Program-made: the position numbers and the translations under genes | Source of the DNA: Pseudevernia furfuracea | Taxonomy: Eukaryota > Ascomycota > Lecanoromycetes > Lecanorales > Parmeliaceae | Assembly (NCBI GenBank): GCA_022315425.1 | Contig: JAIUPT010000013.1 | Location: 1,537,755-1,601,754 of the forward strand | Reading direction: 5' to 3' | Length of the DNA: 64,000 bases | The notes under the pieces: model-generated | Databases searched by the model: none | What the model was told of the DNA's origin: nothing | The model's input: only the letters and a program-made list of their open reading frames with translations | In this document: piece after piece, positions 11,622-23,801 of the stretch | Layout: the number at the start of each line of letters is the position of its first letter | Position numbering within the stretch: position 1 is the stretch's first letter

Positions 11622-11919
11622 GTTGCGCGTTAATCGCCCTTTTCGCGATTGTCACGAAATAGGTTCGAGCAAAGCCGCAACAGAATCCAGAGAATGAGGC
11701 CTAAAAAAGATGGCTATTATCAAATTTATTATAGACTTATATAAATGGGTATCTTGCATGGCTAACATGATGCACTCACCAGCGTCCACAAAACTCAACA
11801 AACAGCCCGTGTCGCTATGCTATGCAGTCCCAACGTAAAAGTTCAGAATCCAAAGGGCAAAAAAGGCCATTACTTTGAACATCCGGACATTTAATGTCGG
11901 CCAAGCTCAAAACCTCTTC

Positions 11920-13198
11920 TTACATTGCGTGCGAGATTACATCCGGATCATCCCTCAGCGCCGGATGTATCTCTTCATCTGGCCCATTGACCGCCCTCTG
12001 GTTGCCTCTCCTCACAGCAGCGGACGAAGACTCTGCTGCCGGGGGCCCTTGAGCCGCCTGTTCGTACCGTCCTCGAATGCCCTCTTCACGCGATAGCTGC
12101 TCACCTAAACCATCTTCCACCTCTTCTTGCTGAACAGGCTGATAGTCGTAACTTGGCTGAGTCCGGCTTTGGCGCTGCCTCATTTCCATGGCCTCTCCCG
12201 CATCGCTCTGCTGTAATGGCTGGTAGCTACCTGCCTGCTGAGCTTGCTTTATTTGAATAAAACCGCCATTAGGACCGGTCATGTCAGCGATCATCTTACG
12301 CGCAATTTCTGTCGCTTCGGCAGTAATGGCTCTGGCTTGTCTGCTGGTAACGGATCGGCGGCGGTCGTGGGTGTAGCGGCAGGCGGAGATGAAGAGAGCG
12401 AAATGAAAGAGTCTGAATACCGTGGGTTAGCAGTTTCGAAGAAGAAGCACAGCAGCAATAGAAAATGGCGGGCAAGGGAACGAGTGCAGAGTAGAGAAGA
12501 TAGGAACGGAAAAAGAGGAGGATGCAGGCTTACAGAACGATAGAAGCCATCGAGGCGCCCACCGCGACCACCACTCCTTTATGGTGTAAGGCGCTGACAT
12601 ACTGATCCTGTGCAGCGCAAGTCATAAAACCCCCGCATATATTCGACTCGGGAACAGGAACAGTTGTTCCGTTCGCTGTGTACTCGTACTGCGTCCCATT
12701 ACTAAAAGTCCCACCTCCATACCCCAAGCCATCATCATTACTACTATCATCATCCGCAGTGTAATAGAGATAACCGGTTGCGCTAATACTCGCAAATGAG
12801 CTGGTGAACAAGAGCCCCAGCCAAAGTAGTAGGTCGCACGCCACGTTGGCGCCAGGATGAATGGCGCGATTACGCGCGAGCAGGGTAGCGATGTTGGCTA
12901 TGTTCCAAAGGATGGAGAGTCCAAGAGTGATGTATTGCCAAGGTAAGTACGCATAATTCCCAAAGAAGTAGCCGTCTTGGTACGAGTAGTCATTAGAGTC
13001 GGCAGAGTCCGTGTCGCTGCTAGGGCCTTGAATGCGCGATATCATGGCCCATGCGGTGGTGGCTATACCGACGATGGCGAGTAGGATAGCTAGGAAGCGC
13101 AATATAGCTTTCCAGAGGAAGGTGGCATCATCGGCGTACATTGCGGAGCGCGAAGGGCGCGCCATGGTCAAGGGACTGAAAAGGGGAAATGTAGACAA
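11920..13198 (-). CDS. Four-transmembrane (MARVEL/tetraspan-like) membrane protein
   Basis: Two exons, 13198-12534 and 12412-11920, with a 121-bp GT-AG intron, give 385 residues. If translation begins at the second Met (13165, MARPSRSAMY) the product has 374. Four hydrophobic segments are visible: AILRFLAILLAIVGIATTAW, YITLGLSILWNIANIATLLA, CDLLLWLGLLFTSSFASISA and a last one formed across the splice (VAVGASMASIVLLFHFALFI). The second extracytoplasmic loop is long and Gly/Asp/Tyr-rich with NGT sequons (NGTQYE, NGTTVP) and Cys. The C-terminal tail of about 130 residues is hydrophilic and Gln/Glu-rich, with repeated SYQPLQQ and DYQPVQQ motifs. The topology fits fungal MARVEL-like proteins of plasma membrane domains; the function is not known. 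Confidence 0.8.
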
Positions 13199-13262
13199 AG
13201 CGAAAGAAGTTCGACGGGAGTTGCTGGAGAGGCGCGCGGTAAGGAGTGATAGCTGAGAAGAA

Positions 13263-13287
13263 GAAAGAAAGAAAGAAAGAAAGAAAG
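13263..13287. repeat. GAAA microsatellite
   Basis: About six copies of GAAA lie roughly 65 bp upstream of the tetraspan gene start, probably within its 5' UTR or promoter. Confidence 0.85.
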
Positions 13288-13892
13288 AGTAGCGCGAAGA
13301 CTGTTATTGAACAAAGAGAGGAAAATGAAATGATTCTTGTTATAGGTAACTATGTATTATACTCTCGTACATAGTGGCCTTGCTCCTGCTCCGCCCATGC
13401 CGCTTGCCTCATTAAGTCCGGAAGAGAATGAAATTATAAGCCAGACAGGGGTCAGGGGTAGATGATGGCAATCTAGTATAGATGAATCCACCCAATCATA
13501 TACCTTTAAGCAAAACGGCGCCACGGTTGGATACGAGATCGCTTCTTGGCGCATTCTATTTTAAGCATCTTCATTAATGAGTAGATACAAGCAATAAAAT
13601 GCCTTGTCAGCCATCTGTTCATCAATTTTCTTCTTTCTCTTTTGCTTGTCCAAAGCCGTATTTGCAAGGTAGGTCGAGGATATGCATCATTTCGAATTGA
13701 GGGACAGAGGTGAATCACACTGTAAAAATTGGCTTTGCCTACCTAGCTTTTTCATTTTCAACTATGCTTGCATCATAACAACCATATTCAAACCCTGCTG
13801 CTAACAAATGCGAATTCTTCTAAGCCTAGACTAATTGCCCTCTCCGAACGAATTCATGCAGCGCACTCGCAGTTATCTGTGCAACATTGTTC

Positions 13893-16060
13893 TCAATTCT
13901 TCCATGCCAACACACCAACCCAGTTCATGGAGCCAACGGAGAACTCCGCACCCCCAGTGGCAATCCCAAAGAAAACGAGGTCACTGTGTATCTTTTCAGG
14001 TGTCGTGCCAGTCGTATTTGTTCTAGGAAACATGTTCTCTTCGTTGAACAGAAGGTAATTATCCGAATGACCGCCTGCAAGCTTACTCGTCGCAATGGTG
14101 ACAGCGTTTTTTGTCGTTCCAACATTGTAGTCCAGACGATCAGTCTCATCTCTAGATGCAGCATTCTGTACGAGTCCGGAGTCCCCAACTATTTTCGCAC
14201 TCTCCAGTCCCACACCGTCAAAGATGAATGCTAGCCTAGGATCCGGCCGTGCTTCTTCCGTGATGCCGTATCCAACTCCATCAGCTACTCCCATGGCGCA
14301 TGACCCAAGTCCAAAAGGCTGGTCTGGTGGACGACCTCTGGTACGCTATAAACCCCCTAATTCACCAGTGAGAGAGTGATGCCAGTTGCCGGGGGGTAAG
14401 CCAAAGGTTCTGCATCCCTGGTCGGCACCGCGAACTTCTATGCGATGGGAACGGGACAGATCATGTGCAGTTACCCAGTAGTATCTATTGCTGCCGAGAT
14501 ACATGAAGTGCCCCCTAGCTTCGAAGAAGGAAGCGTAGGAGTTCAGCTTATTAAAACTTGAGTATTCTGGATGACTGCCTGAGAGCAAGACTTTGTATCG
14601 CATCAGTAGCGGTGCACCATCTTCGTTCAGGTCGTGGTTTGTGATCAGATCATAACCTTGTGAGCCAAGTTCGTGCTAAAAGAAGCTGATATACCAAAGA
14701 TCTACTCAAAATCCTCGAGGGCCGCCATGAGCCCAGAATGAGTAGTCGGGTCTCATGTTGCGAATTGACGGATTAAAAGAGGAGTAGCAAGTGCCTGAGC
14801 CGTCGCTGTGGCCATCATACAATGAGATACCAAGGCCAGGGCGCTCTTCGAGTGCGCTGAAATAGTTGTCCTGCTATATCTCTTCAGCTGCGAAATGGAC
14901 CTCCCTCGTTTCGTCATAGACGCTGGTCGTTCGCGTATGCTGTTGTGAATTGGTATGTAGTTTGGAACTGACAATGGCTTGGGTGGCTTATCCATCTATG
15001 TGAAGGTAGACTGATCAGAGCAACAAGTGGCGGTTCTGCAGTTTTCTGATCCGGTCTCACAAAGAATGGTATGATATCTTGTGTGGTCCCATCATCGAAA
15101 TGTACACCATAGGACCCCGATGTCAGGCCTGGTGGAATTTCTAGTTCGAAAGTAGTCTCCTATGCCGCGTCATCCACATCGTCATCATGGAGATCTTTCG
15201 CCCCATAGCCGTATGAGGCGCGTGTCCAGTCGTTTTGGCTAGCATCCCGGTCGTGGCCGATCACAGCTCTGGCAGGTGCATTTACGAGGGTACCATGGCG
15301 ACGTTTGCCGGACACATCGCGGACTTCATCACTCGGCACATCAAGAGAGGAACCAAGGTTTAATAGGCTCTCAACTCTGCCTTTCGGAATTGTCTCAATT
15401 TTGAGGCCGTCGATCTTGCCGTTGAAAGTGGCTGATTTCTTTAGATGATTAGCGGCGTTGCCCCCGATTGGATCGCTGGCGATTAGCAAGGGCTTAATAG
15501 ATGTAATCTGGGGCATCTCAGGTAACATTTGCTCTTGCTGAAGAAGAAGGGAAGCCTGTCCCGTGTCTGCGCTCTTAGCCTGCGCGCTGAGTGGGACATT
15601 TCTTGTCACTCTGTCGATGAAAAATTTGACGTAATAACATTGGTACCTAGAAGGTCTAAGAGAAAACAGGACTGCCTATGTCTTACTAGACCCTCCAATT
15701 TGACCTCTAAGGCCACCAACTTCGTACAAGGAGCAGGCGAAGCCACTGCGCTTCTCACTATCAAAAGACGAGAAAAGAAATTGGTCATGGTCCGCTCCTT
15801 ATGGGAGAATGGCCTGGCACCAAAAGCTGATAGACAAGGAATCAACGTCGCTCAATGTTGCACCACCCCATGAAGGGATGCGAATGAAGGAGCCGGTACG
15901 GCTGAATTGCAATCTCCCTTGATACGCCTGCTGTGCCAGCTAGGATACGAAGAACCTTGCTGCTGAAAGTAGGCTGCCCACAAGATATCTTTACAGCTAG
16001 GTGGCCGCCCGGAGGAACGACCAATGGATCAGTGTAGCCGATGATGCTAGAGATGCTCAT
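13893..16060 (-). pseudogene. N,N-dimethylformamidase large-subunit-like protein, decayed
   Basis: The minus strand spells in order the landmarks of the fungal/bacterial dimethylformamidase beta-subunit-like family. First comes an N-terminal IIGYTDPLVVPPGG (about 16,050). Then NGKIDGLKIE and the YGAKDLHDDDVDDA block (15.2 kb), IPPGLTSGSYGVHF and IPFFVRP (15.1 kb), and GYDLITNHDLNEDG with LLSGSHPEY (14.6 kb). Last are RGHFMYLGSNRYYWVT, HHSLTGELGGL, and a C-terminal FFGIATGGAEFSVGSMNWVG (13.95 kb). The reading frame changes at least twice and stops interrupt it: TAG at 15160-15162 and at 14346-14348, both where the family has Trp (TGG to TAG). No set of introns restores it. The intact enzyme would hydrolyse formamide-type C-N bonds; this copy cannot make a full protein. 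Confidence 0.8.
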
Positions 16061-17029
16061 GTTCGAATACGAAGCTGGATGTTGTTCGCATTAATCTGGA
16101 GCGCCGCGTGCATTATGAATGAGTTAGCCATTGTGATCTGGCGCTCTGAGAAGACTGAAGATGAGTAGCGCAAGCCTCATATCCCCCACCTTCCTTATTT
16201 TCTTGGGGTTGACCTGCGTAGGAATCGCGGGGTGGCCGTTGGTGCCCGGACGTGAATGCCAGATGCTCGATTGCGCAAATGCAGGAAATGAAGGCATACA
16301 TAACTTTGCGCTGCGCGAGCTAGCAAGTGCTGTTGTATTTTCTTCTCCTGACCTTCAGTACCTAGTCACCAATGTGCCTAGCTTTGCCTTCCCTGGAGCC
16401 TGGCAGACGATTTCAAGTGGCTGAGCCCCGGTGGACCGTAGCACTCGTACGGTGGAGCAAGACTACTGGACTTTGTCTATGAGCCCAGATTCAAATGCGA
16501 GGAAAGAGTTTAAAATCAAGATGCCAGGCCTCATCGAGCAAAATGCGCTGCAGGACCCCTGTGCATGTATTGCATGATGCAGGTTGATTTGGACCCTTTA
16601 CCACTCACCGCCAGACATCCATCGCGCAAGCCCGCGATTCCCAAACCACAGGGTTGAAGATAGGCTTGACGCAGAAGAGAGTTATACCACTCTTGCCCAA
16701 GAATTCCGTGAAAGCCAACGCAGGTCAAGAAAGCCTACAAGAGCCACAAAAAAGGGTCGCCAGGTCGTGCATAGGCCCAAGGTGTCCTGGAGTACTAGTC
16801 CTGCAACAGATATAGATCGAGCTTCATTCACGGGGCAGGCGAAAATGATCTCCATACGTTTGACTGAGTAAGCTTAGGTCCTCCAAACCGTGGTTAGCCG
16901 CTCCTGTACGGTTTGCTGACGGAAATCCTAGTCCGACAGTCTAAAATATGCTCACTGGCGTTCTGCTTGCCCTGAACCCTGGTATCTATCACGTCAGTCC
17001 ACCCGAAACTCAAAAGACCGTCCAGAATG
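16061..17029. other. No supported gene
   Basis: An 87-codon plus-strand frame at 16161 starts with a hydrophobic segment but has no recognised continuation. The segment separates two decayed genes and may itself contain unrecognisable remains of their ends. Confidence 0.4.
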
Positions 17030-18535
17030 AAAGCTGAGAATTTTCAGTCTTGCCGTCACCCTTCTTGGTGCCGGTGGTGGACCTGTGAACGAGACACAGA
17101 TGGTGAATACGGCTAACTCCGTCCTCTATGCGTACGTACGCGTTTTCGTTCCTTTGGCAATCAGAGACTTATGAGCGGATCTTGAAGGGTTTGTTTTGCG
17201 GTTGGCTAGTGCAGTGGACCAATTGTTACCACGATTGGTCCTTAATATACATTGAGGTTGGGCATATTGGGCTATCCAACCTATGTTGGCTCCTTGTGGT
17301 AATGTAAGTGAAATACCTGGGAGAAACGGGAAATCGAGTTCATTAGGCCAGTCACAAACACCGTCCACGAATGGTATCCCATTGCCGCAGGGGCTTTCCT
17401 GGGTTTAACGGCAAACTTTTTCTGAACAGCCGCTGGATATATCGCATTCTTCTATTCCATAGAGTAGAAAATAGGGTCATTTATAAGCATGCAATGGGGT
17501 CTGCCTAGTGTAGGTAGTAAGTGCTTTGTCTCTAGTAGTATACCACACTTTTATACCCCATCTTATAGGCACATCGGTACTCTTGGATCACTAGTCAGCT
17601 TCGGCATTAATTTCAACGCTAGAGCTCTTCAAGTCCCCGTCTCTGTCCATGTTGTCTTTATCATCTTGATGGCTTCAGGCTTCTTTGTTGGCTGTTTTAC
17701 CATTGTCCCAATTTCTCGTGCCCGCCGGCCGGACAGTGCACCATTGGCACGCGGTCCTCATAAAATATTCTGGCACGAGCTCAAAGTTCAAAGCAAACTG
17801 CTAAGGGACTGGAGGCTGCTGGCTCTGTTCGTCCCCCATTCTGGAAGCGAAATAGTTGTGATTGTCTATTCCACGCTTAATTGTGAGTGCGATCCCCAAC
17901 CCCCATACACAATGGAGAATTGATATTATTCCGACATCCGGACACGGTCTCTCTATTCAGTGTGTTCCAAATTGATGCAAGTTGTTGGTGCTATCTGGAT
18001 CGGCATTCTGCTCGACAACAAAAAGACCGGAAGTCGGCAGACACGAGGCTTTGTATCCATCGCTGCTGTGACCGTCATTGTCATAGCCGGCTGGATTGGA
18101 ATCACATTTTGCCTGTACAATAATCCGCTAGACCCTCTCAATCCACCCCTGTTTGATTGGACGGATCGGCCTTTTCGTGGACACTTCGTCCTGGATCTTA
18201 TGTTCGAATGAATCTAATTATCGTGGGTCACGTCCTCCAACTACAGAGGGGGTTCGTCGCTCAGACCTAACTTGCTTCTTAGTTTCAGGTAGTCGCACAC
18301 AGGCCTGGTCGCACAATGGACCACCGCCACCTTTATCAACAATCTCGAGGAGTTGGCTCGACTCACGGGAGTTGCCAAAGGCATTCTGGCTGGCGGCATT
18401 GCGACTCGTTTTGGAACGGAAGCAGCCGGCTTGAACCCAGCTGCGTGTGATAGCATACAACTTTACGCTCGAGGATGTCGGATTAGTCTGCATGGTTTTG
18501 TTACCTGGAAGTGCGTAACAGCAATAAGCTACTAG
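17030..18535 (+). pseudogene. UNC93-like MFS transporter, decayed
   Basis: Scattered frames on the plus strand match a fungal UNC93-like (DUF895-type) MFS protein in order: LGAGGGPVNETQMVNTANS (17.06 kb), GPIVTTIGP followed by YTLRLGILGYPTYVGSLW (17.22 kb), EWYPIAAGAFLGL, AAGYIAFFYSIE, GSFISMQWGL, GTLGSLVSFGINFN (17.58 kb), FWHELKVQSKLLRDWRLL, GFVSIAAVTVIVIAGWIGI, NNPLDPLNPPLFDWTD (18.14 kb) and ELARLTGVAKGILAGGIATRFGTEAAG (18.4 kb). Old introns are still visible (for example GTGAGT at 17,882 with an AG at 17,958). The frame is broken by TGA at 17423-17425 exactly where the family has Trp (F-W-TAAGYI), by TAA and TAG codons, and by frame changes. It was once a membrane transporter or channel-regulator homologue. 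Confidence 0.78.
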
Positions 18536-19095
18536 AAGGAAGAGAGTGTCATACCACCTGCGGATATGCAAAAGAGGGAGAGAATAAAGAATTGTTGAAG
18601 GAGTGACTTGTTAGCTAGCCAGGAAGCCTTGTAACTGCCTGGAGTGCTCCATTAGCCTTGAATGTCCTGAGCCGTCATTTCATTTTTGTAATATGCACTC
18701 TGGTGAGTGCATCGCAATGTGCACGATCGGTCGCCTTTCATACACTATCTATAAAGTTCCCAAGCAGAGATCGCACTGTGAAGCTCTCGCTACGGCTTTA
18801 TTTGAGCTTCGTGCCTATGATTCGTGATGGGCACCTAGATCCACAGCGCAAGCAAGATCTGTTAATGTGAACTTGTCAGGCAGAAACGAATTGATGTTTC
18901 AGTGCTTTAACTTGGAAAAGTTCATTATTCATATCTTACGACCCTTTCCATTCCAAATCACCTCGGTTTCAACTGCTCGAAAACATACTTGAGTAGTGGT
19001 TTAGCCTCTATCAAATTGAGATATTTTCTATTTACTTATATTCCGAAGAAAGAATTACATAAAGGTGATCATGAATCTGATCTATATACCCGAGG
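18536..19095. other. No supported gene; increasingly AT-rich
   Basis: Short chance frames only. AT content rises towards the repeat copy at 19.1 kb. Confidence 0.45.
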
Positions 19096-19226
19096 GTGCT
19101 CGAATCTTACTGATAAAGTAAAGTCGAATTTTAATATCGCTGCTTGACCTCGAAGCAAATCTTCTATGCGCGGCCGAGAAACCAACCCCTGGAATTCAAG
19201 AACACGTTTCACGAATTTAATTCGTG
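19096..19226 (+). repeat. Dispersed repeat X, copy A
   Basis: About 130 bp matches, on the opposite strand, 34371-34500, with mostly C/T and G/A differences. The core GAATTCAAGAACACGTTTC recurs a third time at 31,660. One end is the palindrome CACGAATTTAATTCGTG. Confidence 0.8.
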
Positions 19227-19500
19227 GGCCTATAATTGTTACCAAGTAATAACATAACAACAATTCTCGGCTATCGCTTAGCAAAGAGGTTTCAGATTTG
19301 CACAGTGTACAACAGAGTTGCTGCTGCATGAGAAGATATGCAATATCCAGAAGCGCTTTGCCGCTAAGCGCTCAGACATATAAAATATACGACTCATATC
19401 AGTTCGTCCATCAGACCGCTTCAAATGCTTTGAGAGAATTAGCCGGAAGTATTCAAGTGGAGAGCAGCACAATCGCGGAAGAAATTTTGAAAGTTCGAGA

Positions 19501-20043
19501 ATGTATGCTTCCGAGAAAGTGAATAGGATTGTTCTTATCCTCCTTCTCCTAGTCGCGGTCGCGTTACCCTCTTCATGCAGGGACACATCGATTCGGCAAA
19601 CCCATCAAGGTCGACTTCTCGAACGTGCACCTCCTAATGGAGGACCCGTACAGACCTCATTTGGTCACGGTTGGGAGATTAAACACCGTCAGTACTCCAG
19701 CTTCATCATCCCCGTCCAAGTCGCGGCGTCGGTCCTCGAAGAATTCTACACCGACTGTCTCAAACAAATAGCCCTGAAAGCCTTCCAAAACAAACCAAAT
19801 CCAGGAAATGCTTTCACTTTCAACATCGGTAGTGTCTACCTAGCTTTCAAGCTCGCGGATCAAACTCAAGGTCTGGATTGGCTGGGATGCGAGCTCATTG
19901 TTAATGTCCTGTTGGTGAATGCGAGGGCAGGGTTGACGACGCAATTCAAATCTGAGTGGTTTCATCCCGAGACGAATAAACTTGTTTATGTCAGTCTATC
20001 GATGTTGCAGCGGATTGCGCCGGGGCGCGTACAAGGTGGCTAA
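19501..20043 (+). CDS. Secreted protein of unknown function (180 aa)
   Basis: A single-exon frame with an N-terminal hydrophobic segment (NRIVLILLLLVAVALPSSC) that reads as a signal peptide. The mature part has FGHGWEIKHRQYSSFIIPVQVAASVLEEFY, FNIGSVYLAFKL and a terminal LVYVSLSML. I recall the pattern 'IPVQVAA..LE.FY ... LVYVSL' from small fungal proteins without assigned function, where it resembles a compact alpha/beta fold. The gene follows repeat X by about 275 bp and shows no stops or AT shift, so it is probably intact. Confidence 0.62.
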   Translation: MYASEKVNRIVLILLLLVAVALPSSCRDTSIRQTHQGRLLERAPPNGGPVQTSFGHGWEIKHRQYSSFIIPVQVAASVLEEFYTDCLKQIALKAFQNKPNPGNAFTFNIGSVYLAFKLADQTQGLDWLGCELIVNVLLVNARAGLTTQFKSEWFHPETNKLVYVSLSMLQRIAPGRVQGG

Positions 20044-21202
20044 TACCTAAAAGGGCCTGCCTGAGGGGGAACATGAATCGTATGATTCTACCGTTGGTGA
20101 TAGGAATAATTCCAGAGCTGTTCATGTGGCACTATGTACATTTCGAGGTCACTGCTGCTTCAAATATAACCCAAACTCAAATGTTGTAAAAATCACAACA
20201 GCTCAAGAACGTCGATCAATCGACAGTGTACTGTAGTATGGACGAGCTACGATAAGTTATGGTACTCATCATATGAAATGCTTTCACTAGAACACTGGAT
20301 GACCGGCAGCCTTTCTTCGCTTGTTCATCTGTCATTTGCCTGGAGTAGCCCTCTCTAGGACGTCCTTCAAATTCTTAGTTACAAACTACTCGCCCTTTTG
20401 AAGTCTTCCTGATTCTCATTGGTTTTTGTGCGGCACATCTTATATTGAAATCGGATGATGCCGCCGAATTAGGAGATCGCCAACCAGAGCCGTGGACTTG
20501 AATGTGTTGGAATTGATGAGAGGTTTGGCTTGATTGTTTATGGAGTGTTTTGTAGGCTACATACACCCTGTGAAGCATATGCTAAATTGCCACCGTGAGG
20601 GGTAGCTACAAGACTGTATTAGTGCTGCAGCAATTTTCAACAGAATGTTGAGCCAAAGATGTTTCTCAAGAAAAGGAAGTGCATCGCGGCAATGCTGGTT
20701 CGCGTGACCAACCCGAACCCAGCTCGCCGCCCCAACTGCGTTTGGTAGCACGGTTGTTACTACTCCGACCTCCGGCAACGAGATTTTAATAAAAACACAA
20801 TGATAGCAAGCACGGTCTTAAAAGGTGAGGGATCTCTTCCCATGTCATGTGAGCAGTATAGAGACCAGGGATCGTACCTTAGTATCGACCGTAGAGGAAT
20901 GGACTAGGATTAACATATATAGGGAGATGGCCGTAGTTCAGTCTGTGTATTGAACCCATTTAAATTCAGTGTAACCCGGTTATGAGATTATGAATGGAGT
21001 GGATGTTCTCAGAATATGCCGTCAGTTTCTATAGTGCCTTCAAAGCTTGTCTAATATTGTCCTATCGTATGCCCATTTTCTCTTGCATTCCTCTCGAACC
21101 CATTCTAGCCGTCCACATTCTTGAATGTCTCCTTTAAAATCACGTTGTAACAAATTGTTTGACAATTTGGAAACTTGCTGATGTATCCTCCCATAAGCCC
21201 GT
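20044..21202. other. Intergenic, no supported gene
   Basis: Short frames on both strands without domains or signals; no repeat found. Confidence 0.5.
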
Positions 21203-22012
21203 TTATGCAGCTCCGACAACCCTATCCCATTCTAGCTCAGGATGCGTCAAGAAATTTGGAAAAGGCAGCGCATATTCATCGATAAAAGACCAGTGGACTG
21301 CTTGCCCTTGAATATGCTGCAAGAGCTGAGTGATCTCGATTGGTGATGTAAGGCGAAAAAGTCCGCTGCTGCCCGCGTGGTAGATGCTGCCTACGCAATG
21401 GAGAAAGATGTTTCCTTGGGCCATGGCTAGAAGTCCAAAGCCTTGACCGTGATGGAGGATGGGGATGCATGTCTCCGGGATCCTAGCAAATTCCTTTTCA
21501 ATGCCCCATTTCGCGAAGTCCCCTAGTCGGAGCGGGTCGTTGGTCCACGCTCTCGGAATGAGGTGCGGAGGGACTTCGAAGTACTCAAAGTCTGGCCCAT
21601 GACCTAAGTCCTGATTTTTTTCCGTGTGTTTGGCCTGTGTGTTGGAAACGTGATTAACAGATAGTCTGAGGCGTTCCGAAGGGATTATTGCATACCTTTG
21701 TGATGAATGGCTGAGTGCTGGAAAAATCCTTTGAGACATAGTTCCCGCATTTGTTCTCATCCAGTCGCTGCTACACCAAAGTTAATGGCTCGTCCTTGCT
21801 GATTATCCTTTCAACATGTTGAAGCTCACCTGAGAGAAAGATAGCATTCGGCCAGTTGCAATCACTGGTGTCGGGCAGGCGATTAGTCCGTTGCGATGCT
21901 GCGGGATCCAGGGAGTCGGTCGTGTGAGACATGTGAGTACTCGGTTTCGCAAAGAATACGTTCGAAGGGGAGCCATCGTATCATGTAGTTGTTTTCTAGG
22001 TTGGGTGGGCAA
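21203..22012 (-). CDS. Hypothetical protein, probable two or three exons, start and splices unresolved
   Basis: A minus-strand frame of 185 codons (21760-21203) reads as real protein: DFEYFEVPPHLIPRAW, LRLGDFAKWGIEKEF, ILHHGQGFGLLAMAQGNIFLHC and FRLTSPIEITQLLQHI. An upstream exon ending with a strong GTGAGC donor at about 21,830 (…MLSFSQ|GTGAGC) and an AG near 21,775 suggest a 5' exon beginning near 22,012. However, the phases I can read do not join cleanly in any frame, so either an additional exon exists or there is a frameshift. No domain is recognised. Confidence 0.4.
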
Positions 22013-23801
22013 GAGGTTTCCGAGACTGGATGGAGGAGGGTTCGAGTGTGTTTCTTGTTGTCGATGTTGCTATCTAAGTGCTATGAACTAGAAATTATAT
22101 AGGCCATGCTAAGACTCCGAGTGATGTATTGAGGTTTGAATTAGTATAGATGTTGAAGATAGAGATCATCAAGAGACGTCAAACGACACAAAACCGTTAT
22201 CACTGAGTGTTTGGAAAGCCAGTGTTGAAAATTGCTACAACGCCAGTATAGTATTATAGCTACCTCTCTCTCATGGTGGCTAACAACTCATAGTCCCACA
22301 GATACCTTCGAGCATAAATAAGTGAATGGTCGTAGAATCAATATATTTATATTACAGAATTACGATATGAGATTAAAACGAATTAAACTTCTAATAGAGA
22401 CGATTTTCGAGTTATAATTCGTTAATATATGAGTCGAGCTTCGTTCGAGGAAGCTTTAAAAATACACTTGAGAGATATATAAGTCTAAAGAAACCACGGT
22501 TACGACTACGACTATGACTATAAGTAAGCTGCCACCCATCTAGGCCTTTCACTGAGTACAGCATATCTGATCGTATCCTTCAACTAGTTCCATCAAGTGC
22601 CTTTGCTCTGTACAGTGAGCATTTCGACGCTGTCACCCTTGTAGTATAAATCTATGCAGATGCTACAAAGGGATCTTTGGGTTTAGCGAATTTTGTTTCA
22701 ACCGACGTCCATGTCCTAAGGGAATCATCACGCAAAATCTCCCAGGAATGGAGATGAAATGAAGTTCTACAACGCAAAATTACCTTTCTTTCCCTTCTAA
22801 AACATCATCGGACTAATTCCGATCGGAACACTTGTTGAAAAGTCCTGCACAACACGCCTCGGCCCTTGCATTCGTCATGAATCTGGGAACGTCATACTGG
22901 TGGGCATGCTTTAGACGAGATAGGGACCCAGTCGAGCTTAGACTTTGCGCTGAGGTTTTCTACAAACCGCGTAGACCTGAATGCGTGGAATTTGCGAGAA
23001 ATCAGCACAGTCACTGGTGGAGTTGGCAGAATCTATAGGAGGCGTAGCTAAGAGATAGTCGTGGAAACATGCTGCGCAGCGTGACACAGCAGTGTATCTT
23101 GCGAACCAAGCTAACCCCAATGGCGGCAAAACTATGAGTTTGCTGCTCTTGGTTTTGACGACCCTCGTTGTCAAGCAATCACGATACCTTAGCACTTAAT
23201 GGACCTACGATAGTGTCAAAACTTGGTTAGAGATTTCGTGTGCTTGAAAAGTTTAACTGAGACATTTTGCTTAGATTCCGCGAAATGGGCAGAATGAATC
23301 GAATAATCATGCAACCTCTATGGACATGTCATGGGGCGTGGATTTACCAGCCCCCTTTTGCATTGTTTTGGATTCTTCATGTTTTGGTGTTTGACACACA
23401 ATGCTGATAACATCAAGCCATTTTTTGTGTTGTGCTTCTTAGCATGTCTTGGTTTTGTCCTTCCGCTTTCCTTGTCTGCCATTTTCAACACCAATAGGCT
23501 TTTTACGTGACACCAGCAAGGTAATAAAGCTACTGGGAGGTGTAGATCCTCTCCTTGACACATCAAGCTTATTTGACTTCCAAAAGCTCGATGTACAACT
23601 TACAGAGTCCGAGTTGCCATGACACTTGCTGCATTGTGGCGTGTGTCATGCACGCTTCAAGGTACTCTTTCAAGTTCTGGTGCACTTACCATTTATACCA
23701 TTTGACCTTAGCATCTTGAGAAGCGCTTCCCAATTCTCGGAATACGAACAACGATATCATTTAAATCTGAGCTTGAGGCCATCAGAGTAGCCCCCACCTG
23801 A
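22013..23801. other. Intergenic with an AT-rich relic at 22,320-22,510
   Basis: The stretch 22,320-22,510 is AT-rich with scattered CGA/TCG and few CA or CC, like the decayed repeats further right. It ends in a short CGACTA-type repeat. The rest contains only short frames. Confidence 0.5.
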
